This document shows positions 21,669 to 29,699 of a stretch of 47,760 nucleotides of DNA, piece after piece. Under the pieces are notes generated by a model. That model had not been told where the DNA came from, searched no databases, and saw nothing but the letters and a program-made list of their open reading frames with translations. The DNA is from a virus, in the IMG/VR virus record IMGVR_UViG_3300023116_000076, positions 1 through 47,760 of that record; one strand, given 5' to 3'. Position 1 is the stretch's first letter, and every line of letters starts with the position of its first letter. The position numbers were made by a program, and so were the translations under genes.

Positions 21669-22283
21669 ATGAAGAAGCTATTGACTTTCTTACTAATGCT
21701 TAGTGCGTCAGTCGTTTATGCTGGCGACAGTAGAACACTTGTGATCAACGATTCAGGTTATTACTTGATGATCACGCCTCAGACTGCTGCACCTTACTTC
21801 GAGAAGATCGACGTTGTCATTGACGTCACGTCCAACGGGCAGACGCCGACTGATCCACAAGAGCCTGACACGCCGGATGAGGATCCTATCGTAAAGGAAG
21901 CAGAGCGGATGGCACAGTCCATCGGAAACAAAAAGGATGCCGAGATCGTAGCCGCCGCTTATCTTTTCTTTTCAGACAAATTGGCTTCCGGTGAAATGGA
22001 TAAGTCAGGATTTGAAACTGCGTTTAAAGTCGCACGTCGTATTGCCGGCCGACGACTTGAGGAGGACTGGTCGCCTGCTTGGAAAGTCTTTGACGAAGGC
22101 ATGGAAAAGGCAAATGATTTGCCTTCGTACCTCGCAAAGATTTCTGAAGGCTTAAGTAACTATGCCAACGTTGAATCTTCGGAGCTGCTTAACTCCGAAC
22201 GTGAAGACGCTACAGGCGCGGAGATCTTGTTGATCATCGAAGCCATCGTTCAACTACTTAAGCTGTTAGGGGTGCTCAAGTAA
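21669..22283 (+). CDS. Secreted/periplasmic protein with signal peptide (204 aa)
   Basis: The N-terminus is a clear signal peptide (MKKLLTFLLMLSASVVYA, cleavage probably before GD). After a Pro/Thr/Asp-rich linker (about residues 55-75) comes a helical domain (AERMAQSIGNKKDAEIVAAA, then FETAFKVARRIAG and a hydrophobic C-terminal helix IIEAIVQLLKLLGVLK). The last helix could touch a membrane. No catalytic motif is recognised. It directly precedes the matrixin (two-base gap), so the two may act together outside the cytoplasm, for example in lysis or on the virion. TAGGAGATC precedes the ATG. Confidence 0.75.
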   Translation: MKKLLTFLLMLSASVVYAGDSRTLVINDSGYYLMITPQTAAPYFEKIDVVIDVTSNGQTPTDPQEPDTPDEDPIVKEAERMAQSIGNKKDAEIVAAAYLFFSDKLASGEMDKSGFETAFKVARRIAGRRLEEDWSPAWKVFDEGMEKANDLPSYLAKISEGLSNYANVESSELLNSEREDATGAEILLIIEAIVQLLKLLGVLK

Positions 22284-22284
22284 T

Positions 22285-23187
22285 ATGCCTTCACGAAAAA
22301 GCGATGGATACTTACCGCCACTACGTGAACCTCATAAGGACAAGGTTGAGTACTTGGCAGCCAACGGTTACTTTGAAGGTGACATGCCCGATGCAGACAA
22401 GCTCTCCGAAAAAGACACTCTATTCCGAAATGCTACGCTGGCATTCCAAGAACTTGCGGGACTGCTGCCAGATGGTAACTTCGGACCTCAATCAATTCGG
22501 CGGACGCATGATAAGTGCTGTGCGCTACCTGACCTTAATCACGGATTCGTGCGTAAAGGAAATGGTTGGGCTGAGTTCTCAATTGAGGAAGCATGCACAA
22601 GAAAGTGGGCAACGAAGAACTTAACTTGCACTCACAACTTGTCACACTCTGCTATGTCAAAGGAAGAGATTCACAAGGCGTGGTGGGAAGCAAAAGTTGA
22701 GTGGATGAAAGTTTGTGGTATCGTCTTCAAGCATGTGCCTTACGATGGTGCCCGTTCTGCAAACTTTGTTCACAGCATGGAACGTATGGATGGCTCAAGT
22801 GGCAAGCTTGCTTATCACTACCTTCCTAACTGTGGACAGCCTGCCGGCTCAACATTGGTTGGTCGATTCGATTCCGGCGAACGATGGAGCTTCAATTTCT
22901 TCAAGGCCGTAAGCGGTCATGAGGACGGACATGGCCTTGGACTTGGTCACGACTCGAATCGTAACGCTTTACTCTACCCGTATTATCAGAGAAACGTTAT
23001 CGTTCCAACAGCACGAGATGCCAAGCGTGTTCAGGACAGATACGGGAAGCCAACAACACCACCTACTGATCCAGGAACTCCGGGACCAGGGATTCCACGA
23101 ACCTTGGAGCAGCGTGTTCTACAGAATGAACTCGACATCTCAATCAACCGACAATTGATCGAAATGTTGATGTCAGAAAGGCGATGA
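22285..23187 (+). CDS. Matrixin-type zinc metalloprotease with cysteine-switch-like motif
   Basis: The zinc-binding motif is exact: HEDGHGLGLGH (His212, Glu213, His216, His222), the metzincin HEXGHXXGXXH. It is followed by ALLYPYY in place of the Met-turn, with Leu for Met. Upstream, a peptidoglycan-binding-like domain (FQELAGLLPDGNFGPQSI) leads to KCCALPD (Cys79), which matches the MMP cysteine switch (RCGVPD). WATKNLTCTHN, GSSGKLAYHYLP and GRFDSGERWS align in order with the MMP catalytic domain. A Pro-rich linker and a short helical tail follow. No signal peptide is visible. It probably cleaves host-envelope proteins during lysis or entry, with the Cys keeping it latent; the target is unknown. 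Confidence 0.87.
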   Translation: MPSRKSDGYLPPLREPHKDKVEYLAANGYFEGDMPDADKLSEKDTLFRNATLAFQELAGLLPDGNFGPQSIRRTHDKCCALPDLNHGFVRKGNGWAEFSIEEACTRKWATKNLTCTHNLSHSAMSKEEIHKAWWEAKVEWMKVCGIVFKHVPYDGARSANFVHSMERMDGSSGKLAYHYLPNCGQPAGSTLVGRFDSGERWSFNFFKAVSGHEDGHGLGLGHDSNRNALLYPYYQRNVIVPTARDAKRVQDRYGKPTTPPTDPGTPGPGIPRTLEQRVLQNELDISINRQLIEMLMSERR

Positions 23188-23191
23188 TCCC

Positions 23192-23794
23192 TTGCGATAC
23201 ATCTTACTTATTGGATTTACTTTCTTGTGCCAACCGGCACTAGCCCAGGTGGTCGTGAAACCCGATGCACGACCTATTTACATTCGTATCGACTCCAGCC
23301 CAGTGGAGACGTCTTCTGAGGTGACGTCGTCCAAGGCCGAATCTGGTGCGTCGACGAATCGGGTCGCCGAGTTGGAGAAGGAGGTAAAGGAGTTAAGAGC
23401 ACTACTTGAGTACAGGCAAAAGCTTAAGGTTCCTGTCATCGACGTTGAACCTGAGATGCCTAAGTTTGCTCCGTACCCAACGACTCCTGCGGCACGTCAT
23501 TGGAACATGGGCAACATACCTATGACCAATGCAAATCTTATAAGACACTTGATGGGAGAGATTGGAGATCCACAACACCGTGGAAGGTTCAGTCGCGAGT
23601 ACTTGCAGTACCTTGCCTCACTTGAGAATGGGAACGCAAGGCTAAGAGCCTTACACTCTGATGATCACGACAATGTAATCAGAAATGGTTATGTTCCTGG
23701 TCCTCCTCGCTCATCTTTTAAAGCTACACAACGTACTGTGACTGAAGGTGGATGGACTACGGTTTGCCCTTCAGGCAACTGCCCAAGGAGGTAA
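23192..23794 (+). CDS. Secreted protein with signal peptide and coiled coil (200 aa)
   Basis: The TTG start gives MRYILLIGFTFLCQPALA, a typical signal peptide, with cleavage probably before QVVV. A short coiled coil follows (RVAELEKEVKELRALLEYRQ), then a Pro/Arg/His-rich region with helices, and a Cys-containing end (VCPSGNCPRR). A ribosome site is weak (AAAGGCG, long spacing). It lies four bases after the matrixin stop. It may be a structural partner of the protease or an envelope-disrupting factor. Unknown family. Confidence 0.65.
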   Translation: MRYILLIGFTFLCQPALAQVVVKPDARPIYIRIDSSPVETSSEVTSSKAESGASTNRVAELEKEVKELRALLEYRQKLKVPVIDVEPEMPKFAPYPTTPAARHWNMGNIPMTNANLIRHLMGEIGDPQHRGRFSREYLQYLASLENGNARLRALHSDDHDNVIRNGYVPGPPRSSFKATQRTVTEGGWTTVCPSGNCPRR

Positions 23795-23800
23795 GCACGG

Positions 23801-24178
23801 ATGTTCACTGACTTAGTGCGAGAGTTTGGTGTAGGAGTCGCCATCGTTATCGCTATCTTTACAGGTGGTGGTTATATCCTATACCGCTTGTTCGCAAAGC
23901 AAGACGGGATCTTAACCATCGTTTCGCAAAGGCACATTCAATTCATCGACGTAATGCAGGAGCAGCAAACAAAGTTAACGTCAGCCACCGAACAGTTGGC
24001 TACGTCATCAAAGGTTGCCTCTGAGAACATACAGATGATGAGCGCCTCAAGAGACAATTTGCATAGGGCCGCATCACACGCATGCGACTACCTTGAGCAA
24101 GTTGCTAAGTCCTTAGACATTGAGGATCAAACGAGGGCTAGCATCAACAACATACGTTCTGAAATAAGTTCGCATTAA
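23801..24178 (+). CDS. Single-pass membrane protein with coiled coil (125 aa)
   Basis: One strong membrane segment near the N-terminus (VGVAIVIAIFTGGGYILYRLF, with a preceding short soluble segment) is followed by a basic-to-polar helical region of about 90 residues with coiled-coil features. The layout fits an inner-membrane spanin or a holin-associated protein, and position in the lysis-like block supports this. An N-in or N-out orientation cannot be decided. No catalytic residues. Confidence 0.65.
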   Translation: MFTDLVREFGVGVAIVIAIFTGGGYILYRLFAKQDGILTIVSQRHIQFIDVMQEQQTKLTSATEQLATSSKVASENIQMMSASRDNLHRAASHACDYLEQVAKSLDIEDQTRASINNIRSEISSH

Positions 24179-24194
24179 GAAAGGGGGTGATCCT

Positions 24195-24371
24195 TTGAAG
24201 TCTAACTGGAAGACCACGGTGTTCGGAGTCTTGGCCGCTTTGGAAGTTGTCGCAATGGAAGTTAAGCTTCTGTTCGATGCTGACCCAGGTACCAACCCGA
24301 ACTGGAATGCAGTTGTCGCAATCGTTTTGACCGCCACGGGATTGGTGATGGCAAAGGATAACGACAAGTAA
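24195..24371 (+). CDS. Small holin-like membrane protein (58 aa)
   Basis: Too short for many gene lists but well supported: the TTG start follows AAGGGGGTGATC, a near-perfect ribosome site. The sequence (KSNWKTTVFGVLAALEVVA, then NWNAVVAIVLTATGLVMAKD) matches a widespread family of tiny phage proteins with two short hydrophobic stretches separated by a DADPGTNPNW turn, often found in lysis cassettes and labelled holin-like. Function is not proven for the family. Confidence 0.7.
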   Translation: MKSNWKTTVFGVLAALEVVAMEVKLLFDADPGTNPNWNAVVAIVLTATGLVMAKDNDK

Positions 24372-24438
24372 GAACTGGGATCGGCCAGTCGGTGGATTTA
24401 GGAAGATGAAGCCGGCTGGCTTTTATAAGGAAAAAGAT

Positions 24439-24849
24439 ATGACGTACGCTGTTCGTAAAGACATTGAAAACATCTTCGGCTGTACCAACGTTGACACATG
24501 GGCCGACCTTGAAAATAATGGTGATGCGTCATACATTGAAGAGCGAATTGATTGGGCCCTTGAACTTGCAACAAACACGCTCAATGACCACATGCACGAA
24601 GGCCCGTACGAATTCCCGTTGACTGCAACACCTTATCCTTCGTCTGTGATATACTACACAGCGATGTCGGCTGGCATACTTCTTTATGATTCACGCGGCC
24701 TACGAGACGCTGACCCGGGTAAGGACATTCTTCAAACTCATCGCAACAAGTATACGTCTTGGATAAACGCGGTCCTTGCCGGTAAGTATCGTATAAGCGA
24801 ACTTGATCGTCGTGATGGAGTTGATCCTTTTCCTGAAGTTGTAACATGA
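24439..24849 (+). CDS. Mu gp36-like (DUF1320) head-tail connector
   Basis: The pattern YAVRKDIENIFG, RIDWALELATNTLNDHM and YEFPL is that of the DUF1320/gp36 family, which joins the portal to the tail or completes the head. ATG 24439 (136 aa) gives the standard N-terminus of the family; ATG 24406 is an alternative. AAGGAAAAAG precedes it. It is followed by the Mu F-like gene with a four-base overlap, the usual gene order. Confidence 0.72.
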   Translation: MTYAVRKDIENIFGCTNVDTWADLENNGDASYIEERIDWALELATNTLNDHMHEGPYEFPLTATPYPSSVIYYTAMSAGILLYDSRGLRDADPGKDILQTHRNKYTSWINAVLAGKYRISELDRRDGVDPFPEVVT

Positions 24850-26021
24850 CACAAGCACAACAGCTAAAAGACGTTCGTCGCATCAACGCAGCTGGACAAA
24901 AGCTTGCGTTAAGAAAGGCCAACGCTATACGTAAGCGAGCTGTGTCTGCCTTTCAACGAAACGAATCGATCATTGAGGTTCGTGACATACTTATCGATGG
25001 GTATAAGGACATTCTTGTTCGTGCTATGAAGGTCGCCTATCTTGCTGGCTGGCGACGTATCGAATCTGAAGCACTTAAGCAATCATTTAAGTTCAGCGAA
25101 CTTGGAGATATGGAACGTGTCCTAGGAAGACTTGCTGATCTTCCAACAGTAGAGGATCTTGAACGCCAACTAGAGTCCCGTGCAATTAGAGTCTTGCAGG
25201 ACTCCACAGACGAAATCGAGTCTAAGCTTCGTAAGAAAGTAAATGAACTTATAAGCGAAGGCGCAACAACACGGAGAGGAACTCAAGAACTTGGAAAGAC
25301 ATTCGATAGCTTGGGCCTTACCCCGCGTAACTCGTATCAAATCGAGAACCTGTTCCGAACACAAACCCAACTTGTCTATGGGGCCGCCAAGGATCACGCC
25401 GAGCAGTCGCCTGAAGTCCAAGAAATCCTATGGGGTTATAAGTATCTTACCGTGGGAGACAATCGGGTTCGTGATGAGCATGAGCGAATGGAAGGTGTTG
25501 TGTTTGAAAAGGATGACCCACTGATCGATAGGTGGTATCCTCCTAATGGATGGTCATGTCGATGTCAACTTGTACCGTTATTTGATAGGCCACCAGGCCG
25601 CATCAAACGTCCTCCATCTGATGTTCCGGAGGTCGATCCACAATTCGCTTTTCGTCCAGGTAGCATCCTCCGTCCACCTCCTAGCTCAGGCAAACTTGTA
25701 GTACCTAAACCTCTGCCTAGAGACCCTTCATTTGATCTTAACGCCTATGAGCGAGCCAAGCAAGATCCAGGCTTAGGTATTGCAGGAATCACCGTTAAAG
25801 AATCGGGTCGCATTCAAGTTAAGAAACCACGTAACATATCGATGGCACGTGCACAACTTGAAAAGATTCAACAACTCAGGGACGCGGCATATGAAGCGGC
25901 AAATGCTGCAAAGAGTTTGCCTCCTAATTCAGAGGAGAAGGTCAAAGCTGAGTTATTATTGAGACACACGGTTCAACAGTATGAACGTGTTGTGAGGAAC
26001 GTAAGATCGTTTCTCAATTGA
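24846..26021 (+). CDS. Mu gpF/SPP1 gp7-like minor head protein
   Basis: The C-terminal third has the domain signature: GVVFEKDDPLIDRWYPPNGW followed by SCRCQLVPL, with VRDEHERMEG preceding it. Members are carried inside the capsid near the portal and are thought to assist head assembly or DNA ejection. The N-terminal 150 residues are helical, as is usual. 391 residues is normal. It starts in the stop of the DUF1320 gene. Confidence 0.85.
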   Translation: MTQAQQLKDVRRINAAGQKLALRKANAIRKRAVSAFQRNESIIEVRDILIDGYKDILVRAMKVAYLAGWRRIESEALKQSFKFSELGDMERVLGRLADLPTVEDLERQLESRAIRVLQDSTDEIESKLRKKVNELISEGATTRRGTQELGKTFDSLGLTPRNSYQIENLFRTQTQLVYGAAKDHAEQSPEVQEILWGYKYLTVGDNRVRDEHERMEGVVFEKDDPLIDRWYPPNGWSCRCQLVPLFDRPPGRIKRPPSDVPEVDPQFAFRPGSILRPPPSSGKLVVPKPLPRDPSFDLNAYERAKQDPGLGIAGITVKESGRIQVKKPRNISMARAQLEKIQQLRDAAYEAANAAKSLPPNSEEKVKAELLLRHTVQQYERVVRNVRSFLN

Positions 26022-26052
26022 AAACGAAGTTAGTTTTCGGGTATAGATATAT

Positions 26053-27072
26053 ATGACAACACCACTAGCCTACAACACTGATGACCTTTCACCTCTCAAA
26101 TTAAGTGATGAGGCTGAACACGTGTATGAAAAGGAACTCATCTACACTGGAGAGTTCTACACAAAGGAAGGCAAACACTCTGTTACTGCTGAAGACATTG
26201 ATCATTGGGTTAAAGTCTTCAGTGAAATGAAAGAAAATGATATTGAGGTTCCTGTGCCTCTTGAACATACTGACGACCCTGACAAACGACGTGGCACAGT
26301 TGTTGAGCTCCGTGCTGGTGAAGATGAGAAAGGTCGTTATGCTCTCTTCGGTAAGATTAAGTTCAACTCTAAAGAAGACGCCGAAAGAGGCAATCAAGTT
26401 AGTGTCTTTGTCCCTCCTAGCTACACGGACGGACTTGGCAACAAATACTATCGACCTGTGAGACATGTGGCTCTCACCGATTACCCTGTTGTCCCCGGGC
26501 TTCAAGGTTTCGAGAAGGTCCTCGCTGCATCTTTGACAAAGAAAGCACAACCTATGGATAACCTTATCCAACTCCTGAACGAAGAGTTGGGCTTGGAGCT
26601 GGAGCCCGGGTCCAACGAAGCAACGGTGTATGCCGCTGTGAAAGCTGCCATCGACGCCGCAAAACTTGCTCCTCCGCCAGATGATGAAGGCGGTGAAGGC
26701 GACGAAACCGATGAAGGCGAAGAAATGGCTGAAGGCGGTGATGACGACTATGACGAAGAAAAGAAGAAAGGCATGTCTGCCTCGCTCGTCAAGCTTGTCA
26801 CCTCTTCACGCAACACGATCATCGATGGTCTTGTAGATGACTGCAAGATCACACCGGCTGTTGCCAAAAAGCTGAAGAAGCAATACACTGGCAAAGACCG
26901 GTTGACCTTGTCCTTCTCCGAAGGTGAGATCACCGATAACTTCGATGATGTCATCGATGCTTTGAAGGACAACGAACCCGTCATGTCCATGGGTGAAAAG
27001 ACCAAAGGGCAAACCCTTCCAAAGGACGGCTCAAACCCTTTGCTGAAGGACGCTGAATCTCGTAACTCGTAA
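26053..27072 (+). CDS. Mu gpI-like prohead protease with C-terminal scaffold
   Basis: Residues 1 to about 165 resemble the Mu-type head-maturation protease: VPVPLEHTDDPD gives the catalytic-type His, and HVALTDYPVVPGL is the characteristic later segment. After residue 168 the protein becomes acidic and helical (a DEEEG-rich stretch, then a basic C-terminal region), as expected for a scaffold. An in-frame ATG at 26554 could start a separate scaffold, as Mu gpI/gpZ does. No ribosome site is obvious before 26053; instead a GAAAAC...GTTTTC hairpin lies there. It cleaves scaffold during prohead maturation. Confidence 0.75.
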   Translation: MTTPLAYNTDDLSPLKLSDEAEHVYEKELIYTGEFYTKEGKHSVTAEDIDHWVKVFSEMKENDIEVPVPLEHTDDPDKRRGTVVELRAGEDEKGRYALFGKIKFNSKEDAERGNQVSVFVPPSYTDGLGNKYYRPVRHVALTDYPVVPGLQGFEKVLAASLTKKAQPMDNLIQLLNEELGLELEPGSNEATVYAAVKAAIDAAKLAPPPDDEGGEGDETDEGEEMAEGGDDDYDEEKKKGMSASLVKLVTSSRNTIIDGLVDDCKITPAVAKKLKKQYTGKDRLTLSFSEGEITDNFDDVIDALKDNEPVMSMGEKTKGQTLPKDGSNPLLKDAESRNS

Positions 27073-27121
27073 GGCCGCCCGTCTTATCGAGTCGTATACT
27101 CTTTCTCAAGGAGAATGAAAA

Positions 27122-27556
27122 ATGGTGGTGAAGACAGAAGGAAACGACCCGGGCGAGTTCCTTGCGGAATACTACTCGGATCGTTACAACTTCGAAGAAG
27201 TGGATGTCGATGTTCCGACTGGTGCGAACATGGATGTGACTGAGGAAGAAGTCCTCGGCATGCCCATCAAGGACAACGCCGGAACATGGGAGTTTCTTCG
27301 AAGCACTGACGAAGCAAACGCCGATGGCGTTCTTATCACCGGACCTGGTACTGACGGAAGCAAAGCGGCCGCCACGACCTCTGGTCCGTACAAGGCGCTT
27401 GTGCGAGGTCCTGCAGTTATCGTGCAAGATCTCATTCAAGCGAACGATGGCTCAGGTGTTGCATTCGACACCGTGGCAGAAATTGTCACGGCACTCGAAG
27501 CGCTTAACATCGTGTCTCGTTCACAAGTCGCTGTCACGGAAACTCAGACGACGTAG
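27122..27556 (+). CDS. Head decoration protein (lambda gpD-like)
   Basis: A small, acidic, beta-rich protein between the protease/scaffold and the major capsid gene, the normal place for the decoration protein. The segment ADGVLITGPGTDGSKAA with KALVRGPAVIVQDL resembles the gpD/head-fibre group that trims and stabilises the expanded capsid. AAGGAG lies eight bases before the ATG. Codon use is GC-rich at third positions, as in the capsid gene, fitting high expression. Confidence 0.75.
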   Translation: MVVKTEGNDPGEFLAEYYSDRYNFEEVDVDVPTGANMDVTEEEVLGMPIKDNAGTWEFLRSTDEANADGVLITGPGTDGSKAAATTSGPYKALVRGPAVIVQDLIQANDGSGVAFDTVAEIVTALEALNIVSRSQVAVTETQTT

Positions 27557-27611
27557 TCTGAGGGCCAGCAGCAGTAACCCATACGCACTAACTTCTTGAA
27601 AGGAGACAACA

Positions 27612-28619
27612 GTGCCCGGAGTACTTGACGTGTTCAGCGATGACGTGTTCGGCACACTATCGTTGACCACCGCAATCGACAAGCTGCCGTATATGCCTAA
27701 TCGTATTGGCAGCATGGGGCTCTTCCAGGAGACTGGGGTTCCTCACCTTTCCGTAATGATCGAAGAACGTGATGGCAAGTTGTCCTTGCTGCAAACACGA
27801 ACACGTGGCGTTCGAGATCAACAAGCACCGAACCGCAAGCGTAAAGCTCGCACGTTCGCCATTCCGCATATTCCGTACAGCGATCAAGTGCTGGCCGACG
27901 ACATTCAAGGAGTCCGACAATTCGGTTCCGAGAATCAAGTCGAAAGCATTGCGAAAACTGTCAACGACAAGATGGCTTTCATGAAGCAAGATCATGAAGC
28001 CACCTGGGAATATCACCGACTTGGTGCGGTCAAGGGAACTGTTCTTGATGCTGATGGATCGACCATCTACGATCTCTTCACAGAGTTCGGCATCACACAA
28101 ACAACCTTGTCCATCAACTTCGCTTCAGACAACGTCAAGCTGAAAGGCTTGTCACTGTTGCGTTCGATGGAAACCGCTTTGGGCAACACGCCCTACCAAT
28201 ATGTCCACGTGTTGTGCGGCAGTACCTTCTTCGATAACCTGATCACGAACAGCGAAGTCGAAGCTGCCTATGACCGTTGGCAGAATGGTCAATTCCTTCG
28301 CGATGATCCTCGTTACACGGGATTTGAATATCCCAAAGGGATCATCTGGGAAGAATACCGAGGAGGAATCGGGGCACGAGATCCGTTCATCGCAGCGAAC
28401 AAAGCTCATGCAATTCCCATCGGTGTTCCCAACCTGTTCCAACGGTTCAATGGACCGGCGGATTACACGGAAACGGTCAACACAATTGGTCGACCTCTAT
28501 ATGCCAAGCAAGAACGAATGAAGTTCGACCGCGGCATCGAGCTCGAGACTCAATCGAACCCGTTGCACATCTGTAACCGACCGAAGTGTCTGATCGAATT
28601 GACTGACACCACACCGTAA
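27612..28619 (+). CDS. Major capsid protein (lambda gpE-like)
   Basis: The N-terminal segment DVFGTLSLTTAIDKLPYMPN with the following IPYSDQVLADDIQGV matches the lambda gpE-type capsid family. 335 residues is normal, codon use is the most biased in the window, and a strong terminator follows. The start is GTG behind AAAGGAGACAAC. It assembles into the icosahedral shell and is the most abundant virion protein. Flanked by decoration protein upstream and neck genes downstream. Confidence 0.9.
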   Translation: MPGVLDVFSDDVFGTLSLTTAIDKLPYMPNRIGSMGLFQETGVPHLSVMIEERDGKLSLLQTRTRGVRDQQAPNRKRKARTFAIPHIPYSDQVLADDIQGVRQFGSENQVESIAKTVNDKMAFMKQDHEATWEYHRLGAVKGTVLDADGSTIYDLFTEFGITQTTLSINFASDNVKLKGLSLLRSMETALGNTPYQYVHVLCGSTFFDNLITNSEVEAAYDRWQNGQFLRDDPRYTGFEYPKGIIWEEYRGGIGARDPFIAANKAHAIPIGVPNLFQRFNGPADYTETVNTIGRPLYAKQERMKFDRGIELETQSNPLHICNRPKCLIELTDTTP

Positions 28620-28639
28620 TGGTGAGGCCTTAGGACCGT

Positions 28640-28675
28640 AACCCCGCTCAATCAATTGGTTGGGCGGGGTTCTTT
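28640..28675 (+). terminator. Strong terminator after major capsid gene
   Basis: AACCCCGCTCAA pairs with TTGGGCGGGGTT (about 12 positions, one G-T) around an eight-base loop, followed by CTTTT. It would limit readthrough from the capsid gene to the tail genes, giving higher capsid-mRNA levels. Confidence 0.9.
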
Positions 28676-28687
28676 TAGAGTTTTAAT

Positions 28688-29215
28688 ATGACAGACATTG
28701 ATGCGGACGTAAAGATCGACTTGACGCCGCTTAAAAAGTTTGGCGATCGTTTCCAAAAGGAACTGTCAGGCACAGCTTCCACGGGACCGATTGTAGCTAT
28801 GAAAAAGCAATGGGCAATGCGTTACCGATCCTTTGCTCAATTGCGTTTTGATAAAGCATCAAAAGGCGATGGTACTTGGCCTCCCCTCAAGCCTTCCACA
28901 ATTGCTGGAAGACGTGGCGGGAGTTCAACTATCTTGAGAGACACGGGCACTCTATTTGCAGCACTTAACCCAGTGTTCCTTTCTCAAGCTGGTGCGTTAC
29001 AGAAAAACATTCCTTATGGTATACGTGTTGGGTTTGGCGGACCTGCAAGTCATCCTAGCGGAAACGTCAGTGTTGCAGACATCGCTTCGTTTCACCACTT
29101 TGGGAAAGGCGTGCTACCCACTCGTTCCATTATCGTTAAGCCTCCTCAATCAATTGTGAACAAGATGGTTGATGACGCAAGACGAGCTGCGGAGAAACTA
29201 AAGAATGACGTATGA
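28688..29215 (+). CDS. Mu gpG-like virion morphogenesis / tail-completion protein
   Basis: The pattern RFDKASKGDGTWPPLKPST, ILRDTGTLFAALNP and ASFHHFGKGVLPTRSII is that of the phage virion morphogenesis family, which completes head-tail joining. Basic N-terminus, helical C-terminal end. 175 residues is usual. The ribosome site is weak. It overlaps the next gene by 11 bases. Confidence 0.82.
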   Translation: MTDIDADVKIDLTPLKKFGDRFQKELSGTASTGPIVAMKKQWAMRYRSFAQLRFDKASKGDGTWPPLKPSTIAGRRGGSSTILRDTGTLFAALNPVFLSQAGALQKNIPYGIRVGFGGPASHPSGNVSVADIASFHHFGKGVLPTRSIIVKPPQSIVNKMVDDARRAAEKLKNDV

Positions 29216-29699
29216 CGATCCTTTAAGTATCGTATTTAAGTCTCTATGGAATTGCGCCGAAGCATCGGAGCATGTCACAGAGCTTGTACGACTTAAGAAT
29301 CGTATTCGTCTTGATCAAAACAATGATCCCATTAAGCGCACAGTGACTGATGCTGACTTGCCTGAGCTCACATTACTTACTGACGGCGGTAACGTCGGAC
29401 TGCAAGTAACGAGTTCTGGCACCAAGATCACTAAGAACTTTGCTTGGATGATCGCAACAGGGCAAACTCTGGTATGTGAAAGGATTCTTCCAGTTGAGTT
29501 TGCTCTCGTTCGTGCTATGAAGAACTGGCCTGAGCATGTTGCTCAAGAAACATGGAACGGAAAACGTTTCGTTAACGTCGTACGCATGAACGATATCACT
29601 GAAGGCGAAAGTGATCCCGAACGTAACCGCGGTATCAAAGGGTGGTCCGCACTAATGAACATAGAAGTCGAGATGACTTTCCAGACAGGAGACTTATAA
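29205..29699 (+). CDS. Probable tail-terminator/neck protein (164 aa)
   Basis: I do not recognise a named family with certainty. The position between the tail-completion gene and the major tail protein, and the alpha/beta pattern (helix, then strands NFAWMIATGQT and LVCERILPVEF, helix ALVRAMKNW) are those of tail terminators that cap the tail tube. Overlaps on both sides (11 and 1 bases) show it belongs to the tail operon. Confidence 0.6.
   Translation: MTYDDPLSIVFKSLWNCAEASEHVTELVRLKNRIRLDQNNDPIKRTVTDADLPELTLLTDGGNVGLQVTSSGTKITKNFAWMIATGQTLVCERILPVEFALVRAMKNWPEHVAQETWNGKRFVNVVRMNDITEGESDPERNRGIKGWSALMNIEVEMTFQTGDL

Noticed and set aside
26101-26571. Long open frame on the - strand (156 codons)
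   Set aside because: It lies opposite the protease gene; it has no ribosome site, and composition is that of an antisense shadow. All supported genes in the window are on the + strand.
27657-28100. 147-codon - strand frame within the capsid gene
   Set aside because: It is a shadow of the strongly biased codons of the capsid gene; no start signals.
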